This document shows, piece after piece, positions 23,795 through 32,129 of a stretch of DNA of 32,242 nucleotides. The notes beneath the pieces were generated by a model. That model saw only the letters and a list, made by a program, of their open reading frames with translations, was not told where the DNA came from and did no database searches. This DNA comes from Acinetobacter bouvetii (lineage in GTDB: Bacteria > Pseudomonadota > Gammaproteobacteria > Pseudomonadales > Moraxellaceae), in the NCBI RefSeq assembly GCF_902753875.1, contig NZ_CADDTS010000050.1:1-32242 (forward strand). Direction: 5' to 3'. Within the stretch, counting starts at the first letter, position 1, and every line of letters starts with the position of its first letter. A program made the position numbers and the translations under genes.

Positions 23795-25150
23795 TTGAAC
23801 AACGAGTCTTCTACACTTCAGCGTGGCTTAAAGAACCGTCATATCCAACTCATCGCCATGGGCGGAGCAATTGGTACAGGCTTATTCTTAGGTTCCGCAC
23901 AGGTGATTCAATCTGCAGGTCCTTCCATCATTCTGGGTTATGCCATTGGTGGTCTGATTGCTTTTTTAATCATGCGTCAACTGGGTGAAATGATTGTACA
24001 TGAGCCTGTAGCAGGCTCATTTAGTCATTTTGCCTTTAAATATTGGGGAAAATTCCCTGGCTTCCTCGCAGGGTGGAATTACTGGATTTTATATATTTTA
24101 GTGGCCATGACCGAGCTCACTGCAGTCGCAAAATATATTAACTACTGGTGGCCTTTTATTCCTGCCTGGGCATCGGTGCTGTTCTTTTTCGTTGTCATTA
24201 CCTTGGTCAATCTGGGCAATGTGAAATTTTATGGTGAATCAGAATTCTGGCTTTCCATCATTAAAGTGACTGCTGTAGTTTCCATGATCGTGTTCGGTTT
24301 GTATCTGTTATTTACCGCAGATGCAGGTTCAACATCGTCATTTAGTAACCTTTGGACTCATGGCGGATTCTTCCCGAATGGTTTTGAAGGCTTATTCTAC
24401 ATGCTGGCCTTCCTCATGTTCGCTTTTGGAGGGATTGAACTGATTGGTATGGCTGCAGCGGAAGCAAAAGATCCTGAAAAAACCATTCCTAAAGCCATTA
24501 ATCAGGTCGTGTTCCGTATTTTACTGTTCTATATTGGTTCACTGGCGATTCTTTTATCTTTAGTGCCTTGGAACCAGCTTGAACTGGGTGGTCTGGATAA
24601 AAGCCCATTTGTGATGATTTTCAGTCAACTGGGGATTGGCTGGGCAGCACATTTATTGAATTTTATTATCTTGACTGCTGCACTGTCTGTATACAACAGT
24701 GGTATGTATGCCAATAGCCGTATGCTTTATGGTTTGGCTCAACAAGGCAATGCGCCAAAAGTCTTTAATAAAGTGAATAAGCAAGGTGTACCAATTCCTG
24801 CTGTTTTATTCTCTGCATTGCTCATTTTTGGCTGCGTACTCTTGAACTACTTTGTTCCAGAAGATGCCTTAAGTCACTTGATGTATGTGGTCGTGGGTGC
24901 TTTGGTACTGAACTGGGCCATGATCAGTTTGACTCATTTGAAATTTAAAGCTGCAATGAAGAAAGAAGCGATTAAAACTTCCTTCCCTGCACTTTGGGCA
25001 CCGTTTAGTAACTACTTGGTGTTGGCCTTTATTGTGACCGTGCTTTACATCATGTGGACTCAAGGTTTTAAAGAATCAGTAATCATTCTTCCAATCTGGA
25101 TTGCGATTATGTTTGTTCTATTTAAAATTCTTAAACCGAGCAAAGACTAA
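23795..25150 (+). CDS. aroP: AroP-like aromatic amino-acid permease
   Basis: This 451-aa inner-membrane proton symporter of the amino-acid transporter (AAT, APC superfamily) family has about twelve hydrophobic helices. From memory it matches E. coli AroP closely over RGLKNRHIQLIAMGGAIGTG, FLGSAQVIQSAGPSIILGYA, MRQLGEM, EPVAGSFSHFA, SVYNSGMYANSRML and LAQQGNAPK, so aromatic amino acids are the likely substrate; PheP- or proline-type specificity cannot be excluded. The start is TTG at 23795, since no ATG exists before the conserved LQRGLKNRHIQLIAMGG block; GGG lies about nine bases before it. A terminator and a tRNA gene follow. Confidence 0.8.
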   Translation: MNNESSTLQRGLKNRHIQLIAMGGAIGTGLFLGSAQVIQSAGPSIILGYAIGGLIAFLIMRQLGEMIVHEPVAGSFSHFAFKYWGKFPGFLAGWNYWILYILVAMTELTAVAKYINYWWPFIPAWASVLFFFVVITLVNLGNVKFYGESEFWLSIIKVTAVVSMIVFGLYLLFTADAGSTSSFSNLWTHGGFFPNGFEGLFYMLAFLMFAFGGIELIGMAAAEAKDPEKTIPKAINQVVFRILLFYIGSLAILLSLVPWNQLELGGLDKSPFVMIFSQLGIGWAAHLLNFIILTAALSVYNSGMYANSRMLYGLAQQGNAPKVFNKVNKQGVPIPAVLFSALLIFGCVLLNYFVPEDALSHLMYVVVGALVLNWAMISLTHLKFKAAMKKEAIKTSFPALWAPFSNYLVLAFIVTVLYIMWTQGFKESVIILPIWIAIMFVLFKILKPSKD

Positions 25151-25174
25151 TCAGTTAAATTGATTTTGGCTTTA

Positions 25175-25208
25175 AAAAAGTTATTGTTTCGGCAATAACT
25201 TTTTTTTT
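25175..25208 (+). terminator. Rho-independent terminator of the aroP-like gene
   Basis: The stem AAGTTATTG / CAATAACTT with the loop TTTCGG is followed by a run of T, 27 bases after the stop. Confidence 0.9.
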
Positions 25209-25239
25209 ACCAGCATTTGCGCTAAATTAGCTGCGCATT

Positions 25240-25312
25240 GTGCCCTTAGCTTAACTGGATAGAGCAGTTGCCTCCTAAGTGACCGACGCGGGTTCGACTC
25301 CCGCAGGGCGCA
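25240..25312 (+). tRNA. tRNA-Arg (anticodon CCT)
   Basis: A 73-base cloverleaf can be folded by hand: acceptor GTGCCCT with AGGGCGC (one G-T), D-arm with GCTTAACTGGATAGAGC, anticodon stem GTTGC/GTGAC with loop CTCCTAA, and T-arm GCGGG-TTCGACT-CCCGC. The discriminator base is A. The anticodon CCT at 25274-25276 reads the arginine codon AGG. CCA is not encoded; the next bases are CAA. tRNA-Arg(CCT) genes are frequent integration sites, but no integrase or duplicated 3' end is visible here. Confidence 0.92.
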
Positions 25313-25765
25313 CAATCCTCAAGCTCAGCACATTTCAACAGATGTCATCTCTAAAATTTAAACACGCGCTAAAAAAGTACGATCAATGCTTTCGCTATTG
25401 ATGCTTTGAAAAAATTCTCAAACTTGAATATTCGATAAATACGCATAACACTCATACAAAATCTGGTAACAGATAAAATGAAGTTATATCGATATATAGG
25501 TTTGGATATCCAAATTTTAAAATTCAACCTTCCCTGCCTTTTCTGCTTTCCATACATAAAATCGATATAAAATGTGACATAGATAACACTATAACACTCT
25601 ACTTTTCATGTTATGTGATTATTTTTTAAACAAATAAAAAAAATAATTAAATTAAAAAAAACATATATTTTTTTTATATTATTCAAAAACTTAACCAAAA
25701 TATCGCACTTAAATTTAGATTAAAAACTCTATTATGTTGTTTTTTTGAACGCCTTAGTTTTTTGT

Positions 25766-25807
25766 AGAGCATTTACTCTTTTTTTTATTGTGTTATTTTT
25801 GTCACAT
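25766..25807 (+). promoter_or_regulatory. FadL-array promoter 1 with palindrome over the -35
   Basis: The -35 TTTACT (25772-25777), 16-base spacer and extended -10 TG-T-TATTTT (25791-25799) are visible. AGAG-CATTTA-CTCT (25766-25779) straddles the -35. The same elements at identical spacing precede the other two FadL genes. Transcription would start near 25806, giving a leader of about 110 nt. Confidence 0.6.
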
Positions 25808-25810
25808 GGA

Positions 25811-25846
25811 GTAACAAATGATATTCGGTTGAAAGGCCGAAGTTAC
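25811..25846 (+). promoter_or_regulatory. Leader hairpin and four-codon reading frame upstream of FadL gene 1
   Basis: Nested arms GTAAC/GTTAC and TTCGG/CCGAA can pair, separated by an internal loop AAATGATA on the left side. Inside is ATG-ATA-TTC-GGT-TGA (25818-25832). It lies in the predicted mRNA leader, 70 bases or more before the start codon. A regulatory role is inference. Confidence 0.35.
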
Positions 25847-25916
25847 CAAAATGAATACTGAGCATAAATAACAAATCTGCAGTAAAAAAAATTTGTACCT
25901 CAAGGAAAGACACACA

Positions 25917-27152
25917 ATGAAATTAAAAACACTTAGCACAGCAATGATTCTTGCAACAGTTCCAATGACAGGTGCATTTGCAGCTGCTTTGGATCGTTCA
26001 GGTCAGTCTATTTCAGCATTCTTACAACCTGGTAACTATTTTGAAGCAGGTATTTCAGTTTTAGACCCTAGCGTGTCAGGTAAAATTAAAGGAACTAACA
26101 TCAGTGTTGGCGAAATGGCTGATGATTATCAGTTCTACAATACCGCGCTTAAATTACAACTTACACCAAACTTTTCATTTGGTTTGATCTACGATCAACC
26201 TTTTGGTGCAGCAGTAACTTACCCTACTGGTCAAGGTGCTCCACTATTCTGGGATCCAACTGGTACAACAAAAGCAGAAGTGGAAACTCAGAACCTTTCT
26301 TTGATTCTAGGTTTCCAACCAACTGAAAACTGGAATATTTATGGTGGTGGTGTTTATCAAACTGTTAAAGGTAATGTAGAGTTACACGGTGCTGCTTACA
26401 GTGGTAGCTTATTGGCTCCGACTGCTAACTTCTCTGGTTACAAAGAGAACATTGGTGAAGACAGTGCTGCTGGATGGTTAGCTGGGGTTGCATATCAGAT
26501 TCCTGAAATTGCATTAAAAGCATCTTTAACTTATCGTTCAGAAATCGAACATAGCGTTGTTGTGCAAGAATCTTCTACAAGCTCGACAGCTGGTATAGCA
26601 GGATTAATTAATTTAAATAACGGTAAAGGCTCAACAGATATCACAACACCACAATCTGTTAACCTAGATTTCCAAACAGGTATCATGGCAGATACTGTTG
26701 CATTTGCTAACATTCGTTGGGTTGAATGGTCTAAATTTGCAATTCGTCCTTATGCATTTGGTAAAGCTTCTGTTGCTGCGGGTGCTAGCCCTACAATTAA
26801 TAAACCTAATGGCTTTGATTTACTTGCTTATACAGATGACCAAATTTCAGCGACTGTAGGTGTAGGCCGTAAGCTTAGCGAAAAATGGGCAGGCACTGTA
26901 GCTGTTGGTTATGACACAGGTGCAGGTAACCCAGTATCTACCCTTGGCCCAACTGAAGGCTACTGGAATGTCGGTTTAGGTTTACAATTTAGCCCAGCTC
27001 CTAATTACTTTATTGCTGGCGGTGTGAAATACTTCATGCTAGGTGATGCTAAAGCCCAATCTGGTGCTCAATTCAACACACCTGCTTATGTAGCAGACTT
27101 TAATGATAATGATGCTTGGGCCTATGGTCTTAAAATCGGTTATAAATTCTAA
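25917..27152 (+). CDS. FadL/OMPP1/TodX-family outer-membrane transport protein, copy 1
   Basis: This 411-aa outer-membrane beta-barrel is of the long-chain fatty-acid/hydrocarbon transport family. The signal peptide ends at about residue 22 (GAFAA), and the mature N-terminus LDRSGQSISAFLQPGNYFEA corresponds to the family's hatch. The body holds GFQPTENWNIYGG, YQIPEIALKASLTYRSEIEH, TPQSVNLDFQTGI, GAGNPVSTLGPTEGYW and GVKYFMLGDA, all shared with the two genes that follow. It ends in GLKIGYKF with terminal Phe. The ATG at 25917 follows AAGGA by ten bases; the upstream in-frame codon at 25893 is less likely. It is intact. The ligand is probably a hydrophobic compound such as a fatty acid; specificity is unknown. 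Confidence 0.85.
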   Translation: MKLKTLSTAMILATVPMTGAFAAALDRSGQSISAFLQPGNYFEAGISVLDPSVSGKIKGTNISVGEMADDYQFYNTALKLQLTPNFSFGLIYDQPFGAAVTYPTGQGAPLFWDPTGTTKAEVETQNLSLILGFQPTENWNIYGGGVYQTVKGNVELHGAAYSGSLLAPTANFSGYKENIGEDSAAGWLAGVAYQIPEIALKASLTYRSEIEHSVVVQESSTSSTAGIAGLINLNNGKGSTDITTPQSVNLDFQTGIMADTVAFANIRWVEWSKFAIRPYAFGKASVAAGASPTINKPNGFDLLAYTDDQISATVGVGRKLSEKWAGTVAVGYDTGAGNPVSTLGPTEGYWNVGLGLQFSPAPNYFIAGGVKYFMLGDAKAQSGAQFNTPAYVADFNDNDAWAYGLKIGYKF

Positions 27153-27167
27153 TCGACTTTAATAATA

Positions 27168-27196
27168 AAAAGACCATTGTTCGCAATGGTCTTTTT
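27168..27196 (+). terminator. Rho-independent terminator of FadL gene 1
   Basis: The perfect stem AAAAGACCATTG / CAATGGTCTTTT with a TTCG tetraloop lies 16 bases after the stop, so the genes of the array are transcribed separately. Confidence 0.92.
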
Positions 27197-27477
27197 ACTT
27201 CTGATAGCTGCAAGCTAATTACATTTATTTCGTATGTTCTAAATTTAATCAAAAAGAATGACCTTTATTTCCCACTTTTTCTAAGCTTATTACTCTATTT
27301 TTTTACTTATAAATCATTAATATACAAAGGTATTGTTAGTACTTTTACTCTATTCAAGACCATTTTTTGAATTATATAGTTCATTTTACAGACGAAGCTG
27401 AGCATTTACTCTTTTTATTTTTATGTTACTTTTCCTTCAAATGTATTTACATAAAGCTACAACAAGGGAATGTTTCC
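27197..27477. other. Intergenic region between FadL genes 1 and 2
   Basis: AT-rich, with no gene visible. It contains the promoter of FadL gene 2 near its right end. Two extra TTACTC-like tracts lie near 27288 and 27346, but without a matching extended -10. Confidence 0.5.
27398..27434 (+). promoter_or_regulatory. FadL-array promoter 2 with palindrome over the -35
   Basis: The -35 TTTACT (27405-27410), 16-base spacer and extended -10 TG-T-TACTTT (27424-27432) are visible. GAG-CATTTA-CTC (27400-27411) straddles the -35. The predicted leader is only about 40 nt. Confidence 0.6.
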
Positions 27478-28674
27478 ATGAAGTTTACAGCTCTACGTTC
27501 AGCTATTTTACTTAGCTTAATCCCATCAACCTCTGTATTTGCTGCGGGTCTAGACCGTTCAGGCCAATCAATCTCTGCTTTTCTACAACCAGGTAACTAT
27601 GCAGAAGCAGGTATTTCTGTATTAGATCCAACTGTAAAAGGTAAAGATAATAACGGTCATCTAGTGGGTGACATGGGTGATGACTATTACTTCCCTTCTG
27701 CAGCTGTAAAAGTTCAAGCGACCGATCAAATTTCTTTAGGCCTTTTATACGATCAACCTTATGGTGCAGATGCCACTTATGAGGTTGATGGTTCTGATTT
27801 TTCTGCAGGTAAAGAAGGTACAAAAGTTAAAGTCCGTACTAATAATTTAACCGCCCTTATCGGCTATCAACCTACAGAAAACTGGAATTTTTATGCAGGT
27901 CCAGTATGGCAAACTGTAGAAGCGAATATTTCTTTACGAGGTAATGCATACGCAAAATCACAAGCAGGAACATTAAGCGGCTATGATATTAAAATAGATC
28001 AACAAGATGCTTACGGCTGGGCTGCAGGTTTTGCTTATCAAATTCCTGAAATTGCATTAAAGGCAGCAGTAACCTACCGTTCTGAAATTAAACATAAAGC
28101 CGATACCAAAGAAACTTTCTTCAATGGTAAATATACAGGTAGCCAATTGGCTAGCTCGTTGTTATCAAAATCCATTCCGAATACACCGTATAACACTGAT
28201 GCCATTACTCCACAGTCTGTAAATATTGACTTGCAAACTGGTATCGCTGCTAATACTTTAGCTTTTGCTAACTTACGCTGGGTACATTGGGATAACTTCG
28301 TTGTTACACCTAAATATTTAGCAGCAATTACTGGGGCTTTAGGTAGCAAGCAAAATCTAATCGATTATACAGATGACCAATATTCTGCGACTGTGGGTCT
28401 ATCTCATAAATTTAATAGTAAATGGGCGGGTACTGCTGCAGTAGGTTATGACTCTGGCGCAGGCAACCCTGTAACTACTTTAGGTCCAGTTGAAGGAAAC
28501 TGGAGTGTTGGTCTAGGTGGACAATACAGTCCTGCAGAAAACTACTTTATTCAAGCTGGGGTTAAATACTTCTGGCTAGGCGATGCTCAAGCTCAAACTG
28601 GCGGTAAAGTCAAAGCTGAATTTTATGACAACCACGCTTTAGGTTATGGTCTTAAAATCGGTTATCGCTTCTAA
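27478..28674 (+). CDS. FadL/OMPP1/TodX-family outer-membrane transport protein, copy 2
   Basis: This 398-aa paralogue of the preceding gene has a signal peptide ending TSVFAA. The mature N-terminus GLDRSGQSISAFLQPGNYAE carries the hatch, and the shared barrel blocks are GYQPTENWNFYAGPVWQTVE, YQIPEIALKAAVTYRSEIKH, TPQSVNIDLQTGI and GAGNPVTTLGPVEGNW, with C-terminal GLKIGYRF. ATG 27478 follows AAGGGA; the frame is open to 27367 but that would put a promoter inside the gene. It is intact. It differs from copy 1 mainly in stretches that align with loops (about residues 90-115 and 210-240), which suggests a different ligand or surface exposure; that is inference. Confidence 0.85.
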   Translation: MKFTALRSAILLSLIPSTSVFAAGLDRSGQSISAFLQPGNYAEAGISVLDPTVKGKDNNGHLVGDMGDDYYFPSAAVKVQATDQISLGLLYDQPYGADATYEVDGSDFSAGKEGTKVKVRTNNLTALIGYQPTENWNFYAGPVWQTVEANISLRGNAYAKSQAGTLSGYDIKIDQQDAYGWAAGFAYQIPEIALKAAVTYRSEIKHKADTKETFFNGKYTGSQLASSLLSKSIPNTPYNTDAITPQSVNIDLQTGIAANTLAFANLRWVHWDNFVVTPKYLAAITGALGSKQNLIDYTDDQYSATVGLSHKFNSKWAGTAAVGYDSGAGNPVTTLGPVEGNWSVGLGGQYSPAENYFIQAGVKYFWLGDAQAQTGGKVKAEFYDNHALGYGLKIGYRF

Positions 28675-28686
28675 AAAAAGCACATA

Positions 28687-28713
28687 AAAAGGCTCTTCAT
28701 AGAGCCTTTTTTA
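28687..28713 (+). terminator. Rho-independent terminator of FadL gene 2
   Basis: The perfect stem AAAAGGCTCT-TCAT-AGAGCCTTTT is followed by further T, 12 bases after the stop. Confidence 0.92.
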
Positions 28714-29048
28714 TTTTACAATATTTGATATTTCACTTTAATATTAAAATAGTTAAATTTATTTGAATAAAAAAACATCCAATTGAATTATTTTTCGCAC
28801 CAATATTGGTCATTATTTTTTTTAACTTATATTTCAATATATTAGATGAATATAAAGCAAATTTACGTCACATACTTAACTATTTCCAATATCTTTTTTT
28901 TACCAATGATTAAATTTAGAGTCTTTACTCTTTTTTTATTTATGCTATTTTTCACACATGGTTATGAGAAAAAATAAATTACATATCCATTCTTTTCATT
29001 AACACATTGATACGTGTTTTTACATTTTAATTAGAAGAGTCAAGGAAT
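28714..29048. other. Intergenic region between FadL genes 2 and 3
   Basis: AT-rich, with no gene visible. The only recognisable element is the third copy of the FadL-array promoter at 28918-28951. Confidence 0.5.
28918..28951 (+). promoter_or_regulatory. FadL-array promoter 3 with palindrome over the -35
   Basis: The -35 TTTACT (28924-28929), 16-base spacer and extended -10 TG-C-TATTTT (28943-28951) are visible. AGAGT-CTTT-ACTCT (28918-28931) is a five-base-arm palindrome over the -35. It is kept although the gene it serves is broken. Confidence 0.6.
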
Positions 29049-30435
29049 ATGATTTCTAAAATTAAAGCATTAAGTAGTGCGATTATATTTGCCAGCGCCC
29101 CAACAACTTCTGTTTTTGCAGCTGCTTTAGATCGTTCTGGCCAATCTGTTTCAGCATTTTTACAACCTGGAAACTATTTTGAAGCTTGCATATCAGTATT
29201 AGATGCTGACGTTTCAGGTAAAATTGCAAATGACTGGAAAGTAACAGGTCATAAAAAGAATAATAGTTTGTAAGGTTCCAATTTAGGAGATATGGCTGAA
29301 AGCTATCAATTCTATAATGCTGCTTTAAAGACACAACTAAATGAACATTTTTCATTTGGCTTGATTTACGATCAACCATATGGGGCAAAAGCAAAATATT
29401 CAGGGGGCAGATGCCAGACATACCAGTTCAGATGCAGTTGCCCTCAAAACGCATAATGCAGGAGCATTTACCGTTGGCGATGAAGCTACTGAAGTAAGTG
29501 TAGATACTCAAACTTTATCTTTGATCTTTGGTTTTCAACCAAATGAAAACTGGAATATCTATGCTGGTCCGGTGTATCAAACTGTTGAAGGCAATGTACA
29601 ACTTCGTGGTACTGCCTATGGACCATATGGCGGTTTCTTGTGTACAAGCATCGGGACTACAGACAGATGTAATAAAGCCGACAGCAGCTTAGGAAAAGAT
29701 CACAATTATAAAGGCTATAAGGCTCAGATTAAGGAGGATTCTTCTGTAGGCTGGTTAGCCGGTTTAGCTTCCCAAATTCCTGAAATTGCTCTAAAAGCAT
29801 CGCTAACTTACCGTTCTGAAATTGATCATAAAACCAATATCAATGAAGAGTTACCCGTCACTGTTTCAGCGACTGCCAGCGCATTTCCAATTACAGCTGC
29901 ATTTTATGAAACAAATAGAAGCAGTAAAGTGACGACTCCACAATCCGTTAATTTAGATCTTCAATCCGGTATCATGGAAAATACCATTGCATTTGCACAA
30001 TTACGCTGGGTTGACTGGTCTAGTTTTGAGATTCGCCCACACCAGTTTAATCAACTTTCTAAAGTTTTGTATGCCTCGAAAAATGTGCCATCAAATTTTG
30101 CTTTGGTCGCTTATGATAAGGATCAAATCTCTGCAAACTTGGGTGTAGCCCGTAAATTTAATGAGCAATGGGCAGGTACACTCATGGTCGGTTGGGACTC
30201 AGGTGCAGGCAATCCTGTTTCAACACTTGGCCCTACGGATGGTTACTGGTCAGCAGGTTTGGACGGGCAATTTAGTCCAACACCACAAACTTTCATTCAA
30301 GCCGGTGTTAAATACTTCTGGTTAGGAGATGCCAAATCTCAAGTTGCTTCTGATTTTGGTACAGATAAATACATTGCCAATTTTAATGACAACCATGCAA
30401 TTGGTTATAGCTTAAAAATGGGTTACCGCTTCTAA
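29049..30435 (+). pseudogene. FadL/OMPP1/TodX-family protein, copy 3, broken by a stop and a frameshift
   Basis: The gene starts with ATG after AAGGA and a signal peptide ending TSVFAA, then LDRSGQSVSAFLQPGNYFEA. In-frame TAA at 29271-29273 stops it after 74 codons. The same frame goes on with GSNLGDMAESYQFYNAALKT, matching copy 1, to about 29402. At the G5 run (29403-29407) one extra G shifts the frame; the protein continues in the next frame as GADARHTSSDAVALKTHNAG to the normal C-terminus SLKMGYRF. Removing one G and changing the TAA would restore about 461 codons. It also has Cys in EACISVLD where its paralogues have Gly. The rest of the barrel is well conserved, so the damage looks recent; a sequencing error in the G run is possible but does not explain the stop. 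Confidence 0.82.
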
Positions 30436-30470
30436 TTTTTCTAATTTGCTTACAAGTTAGGATTAAACAA

Positions 30471-30496
30471 GAAAGGGCGCCATTGGCGCCCTTCTC
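30471..30496. terminator. Bidirectional terminator between FadL gene 3 and thrH
   Basis: The GC-rich stem GGGCGCC-ATT-GGCGCCC (30475-30491) is flanked by AAGAAA on the left and TTCTCTT on the right, between convergent genes. The U-tract is weak on the plus strand. Confidence 0.75.
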
Positions 30497-30557
30497 TTAT
30501 GCAAGTTTGCTGACAATTTATAAATAACTGTCAAAAAAACCCAATATAAATTAAATA

Positions 30558-31175
30558 TTAAGCAGGAATATTACGTACTGATGCATTACGAATGGCTTCT
30601 TTTAATGCTTCATAACCATGAATAGGCGGGAACTGAGGAAATTCAGCGATTACGTTTTCTGGTGCATCAAATAAGAAACCGTGGTCTGCTTCTCCAAGCA
30701 TTGTCGTATCATTATAAGAATCCCCAGCTGCAATCACACGGAAATTCAAACCATGTAAGGCTTTGACTGCTTGACGCTTTTGATCTGGTTGGCGCAATTT
30801 ATAATCCGTGATCATGCCATTTTCATCCGTTTCCAACTTGTGGCAAAAAATAGTCGGCCAATCAAGCTGCTTCATTAAAGGATGAGCAAATTCGTAGAAA
30901 GTATCGGAAAGAATAATCAATTGGAAATGCGTGCTGACCCATTTCACGAATTCTTTTGCCCCAGGGAAAGGCCCCATATCTGCAATCACTTCCTGAATAT
31001 CATTGAGGCCCAAGCCATGCTCTTTTAAAATATTCAGGCGCTGCGTCATTAACACATCGTAGTCTGGAATATCACGTGTGGTAGCTTCCAATGCTTTAAT
31101 TCCAGTTTTCTTGGCAAAGTTAATCCAAATTTCTGGAACTAACACACCTTCAAGATCAAGACATACGATTTCCAT
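30558..31175 (-). CDS. thrH: ThrH: phosphoserine phosphatase / homoserine phosphotransferase
   Basis: This 205-aa HAD-superfamily enzyme is the same length as Pseudomonas ThrH, which dephosphorylates phosphoserine and can transfer the phosphate to homoserine, linking serine and threonine synthesis. Visible matches are MEIVCLDLEGVLVPEIWI (nucleophile D7), TRDIPDYDVLMTQRL, the motif II serine in LIILSDTFYEF, the motif III lysine in the RQPDQKRQAV region, and motif IV VIAAGDSYNDTTML. The ATG at 31173-31175 is chosen because GGGAG precedes it by seven bases and it gives the family N-terminus; the frame is open to 31214. It is a single gene, convergent with the FadL array. Confidence 0.92.
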   Translation of the reverse strand: MEIVCLDLEGVLVPEIWINFAKKTGIKALEATTRDIPDYDVLMTQRLNILKEHGLGLNDIQEVIADMGPFPGAKEFVKWVSTHFQLIILSDTFYEFAHPLMKQLDWPTIFCHKLETDENGMITDYKLRQPDQKRQAVKALHGLNFRVIAAGDSYNDTTMLGEADHGFLFDAPENVIAEFPQFPPIHGYEALKEAIRNASVRNIPA

Positions 31176-31373
31176 GGGTTCTCCCAATGTCGGTGAAAAA
31201 TTTTGCGTTATCATAGCTTAAAAATTGATATTTCAGGTGTTGTTTTTTAAATCTATTTTTTTCATAAGTATTTATTTTTTAGTGATAAGCATACTATTTC
31301 AATTCTATTAAAATCGATGTGAATTAAATTAATATAGGTTTTTAAGTGTCCAAGCCTATAGCCAGGAACTGTC

Positions 31374-32108
31374 ATGACCACCATCCCTACCATTGACCTT
31401 GTCGATGCACTTGCATCTGAATATGCTGATAAATCTCCAAGCGAGATTCTGGAACTTGCTTTAAGTCAGGAAGGTGAAATTGCCATTTCATTTTCAGGTG
31501 CTGAAGATGTAGTTTTAATTGATATGGCCTCGCATCTAGGTAAACCTTTTCGTGTCTTTAGTTTAGATACTGGCCGTTTACATGCGGAAACTTATCAATT
31601 TATCGACCAAGTACGTAAGCACTATAATATCGAGATCGAAATTTGCTTCCCAGAAGTAGAAGCAATGCAAAAACTGGTCACCGAAAAAGGTTTCTTTAGC
31701 TTTTATCAAGATGGCCATAAAGAATGTTGTGGTATTCGTAAAGTTCAGCCCTTACGTAAAAAACTGGCCACTTTGGATGGCTGGATCACCGGTCAACGTA
31801 AAGATCAAAGCCCGGGTACCCGTAATGAAATTCCTGTGGTGCAAGCCGATGAAGGTTTTTCTGGTCCTGGCAAGCAATTGATCAAATATAACCCTCTCGC
31901 CAACTGGTCGAGTAGCGACGTTTGGAATTATATTCGCATGATGGAAATCCCATATAATCCATTACATGAACGTGGTTTTATTTCGATTGGTTGTGAGCCC
32001 TGCACCCGCCCTGTACTTCCAAATCAACATGAACGTGAAGGTCGCTGGTGGTGGGAAGAAGCCACCCACAAAGAATGCGGATTGCATGCAGGAAATTTAA
32101 AAAAATAA
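31374..32108 (+). CDS. cysH: Adenylyl-sulfate (APS) reductase
   Basis: This 244-aa cytoplasmic enzyme of assimilatory sulfate reduction reduces activated sulfate to sulfite using thioredoxin. The PP-loop region [12 protein letters not shown] and [13 protein letters not shown] bind the nucleotide. Cysteine pairs C118-C119 (KECCGIRK) and C207/C210 (GCEPCTRP) are the [4Fe-4S] ligands that mark the APS reductase type rather than the cluster-free PAPS reductase of E. coli. The catalytic C-terminal cysteine is C235 in ECGLHAG. The ATG follows AGGAACTGTC. It stands alone here, without other cys genes. The symbol cysH is used for both types. Confidence 0.92.
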   Translation: MTTIPTIDLVDALASEYADKSPSEILELALSQEGEIAISFSGAEDVVLIDMASHLGKPFRVFSLDTGRLHAETYQFIDQVRKHYNIEIEICFPEVEAMQKLVTEKGFFSFYQDGHKECCGIRKVQPLRKKLATLDGWITGQRKDQSPGTRNEIPVVQADEGFSGPGKQLIKYNPLANWSSSDVWNYIRMMEIPYNPLHERGFISIGCEPCTRPVLPNQHEREGRWWWEEATHKECGLHAGNLKK

Positions 32109-32129
32109 TTTATTTAACCCGAATCCTGC

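Larger units (their letters stand above)
25313..25916. other. AT-rich region between tRNA-Arg and the first FadL-family gene
   Basis: About 600 bases with no convincing gene. The right part holds the promoter of the first FadL gene (25766-25807) and a leader hairpin (25811-25846). A 62-codon minus-strand frame at 25369-25557 has no motif and lies in AT-rich sequence, so it is not called. The left 450 bases have no structure I can recognise. Confidence 0.5.

Noticed and set aside
25240..25312. tRNA-Arg as an attachment site of an integrated island
   Set aside because: No integrase gene and no second copy of the tRNA 3' end are seen in the window.
25369..25557. 62-codon minus-strand frame between tRNA-Arg and the FadL array
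   Set aside because: No motif, no ribosome-binding site and no neighbour that would suggest a role.
29049..30435. Phase-variable FadL gene
   Set aside because: The G run is only five bases long and a separate stop codon also interrupts the frame, so slippage alone could not restore the protein.
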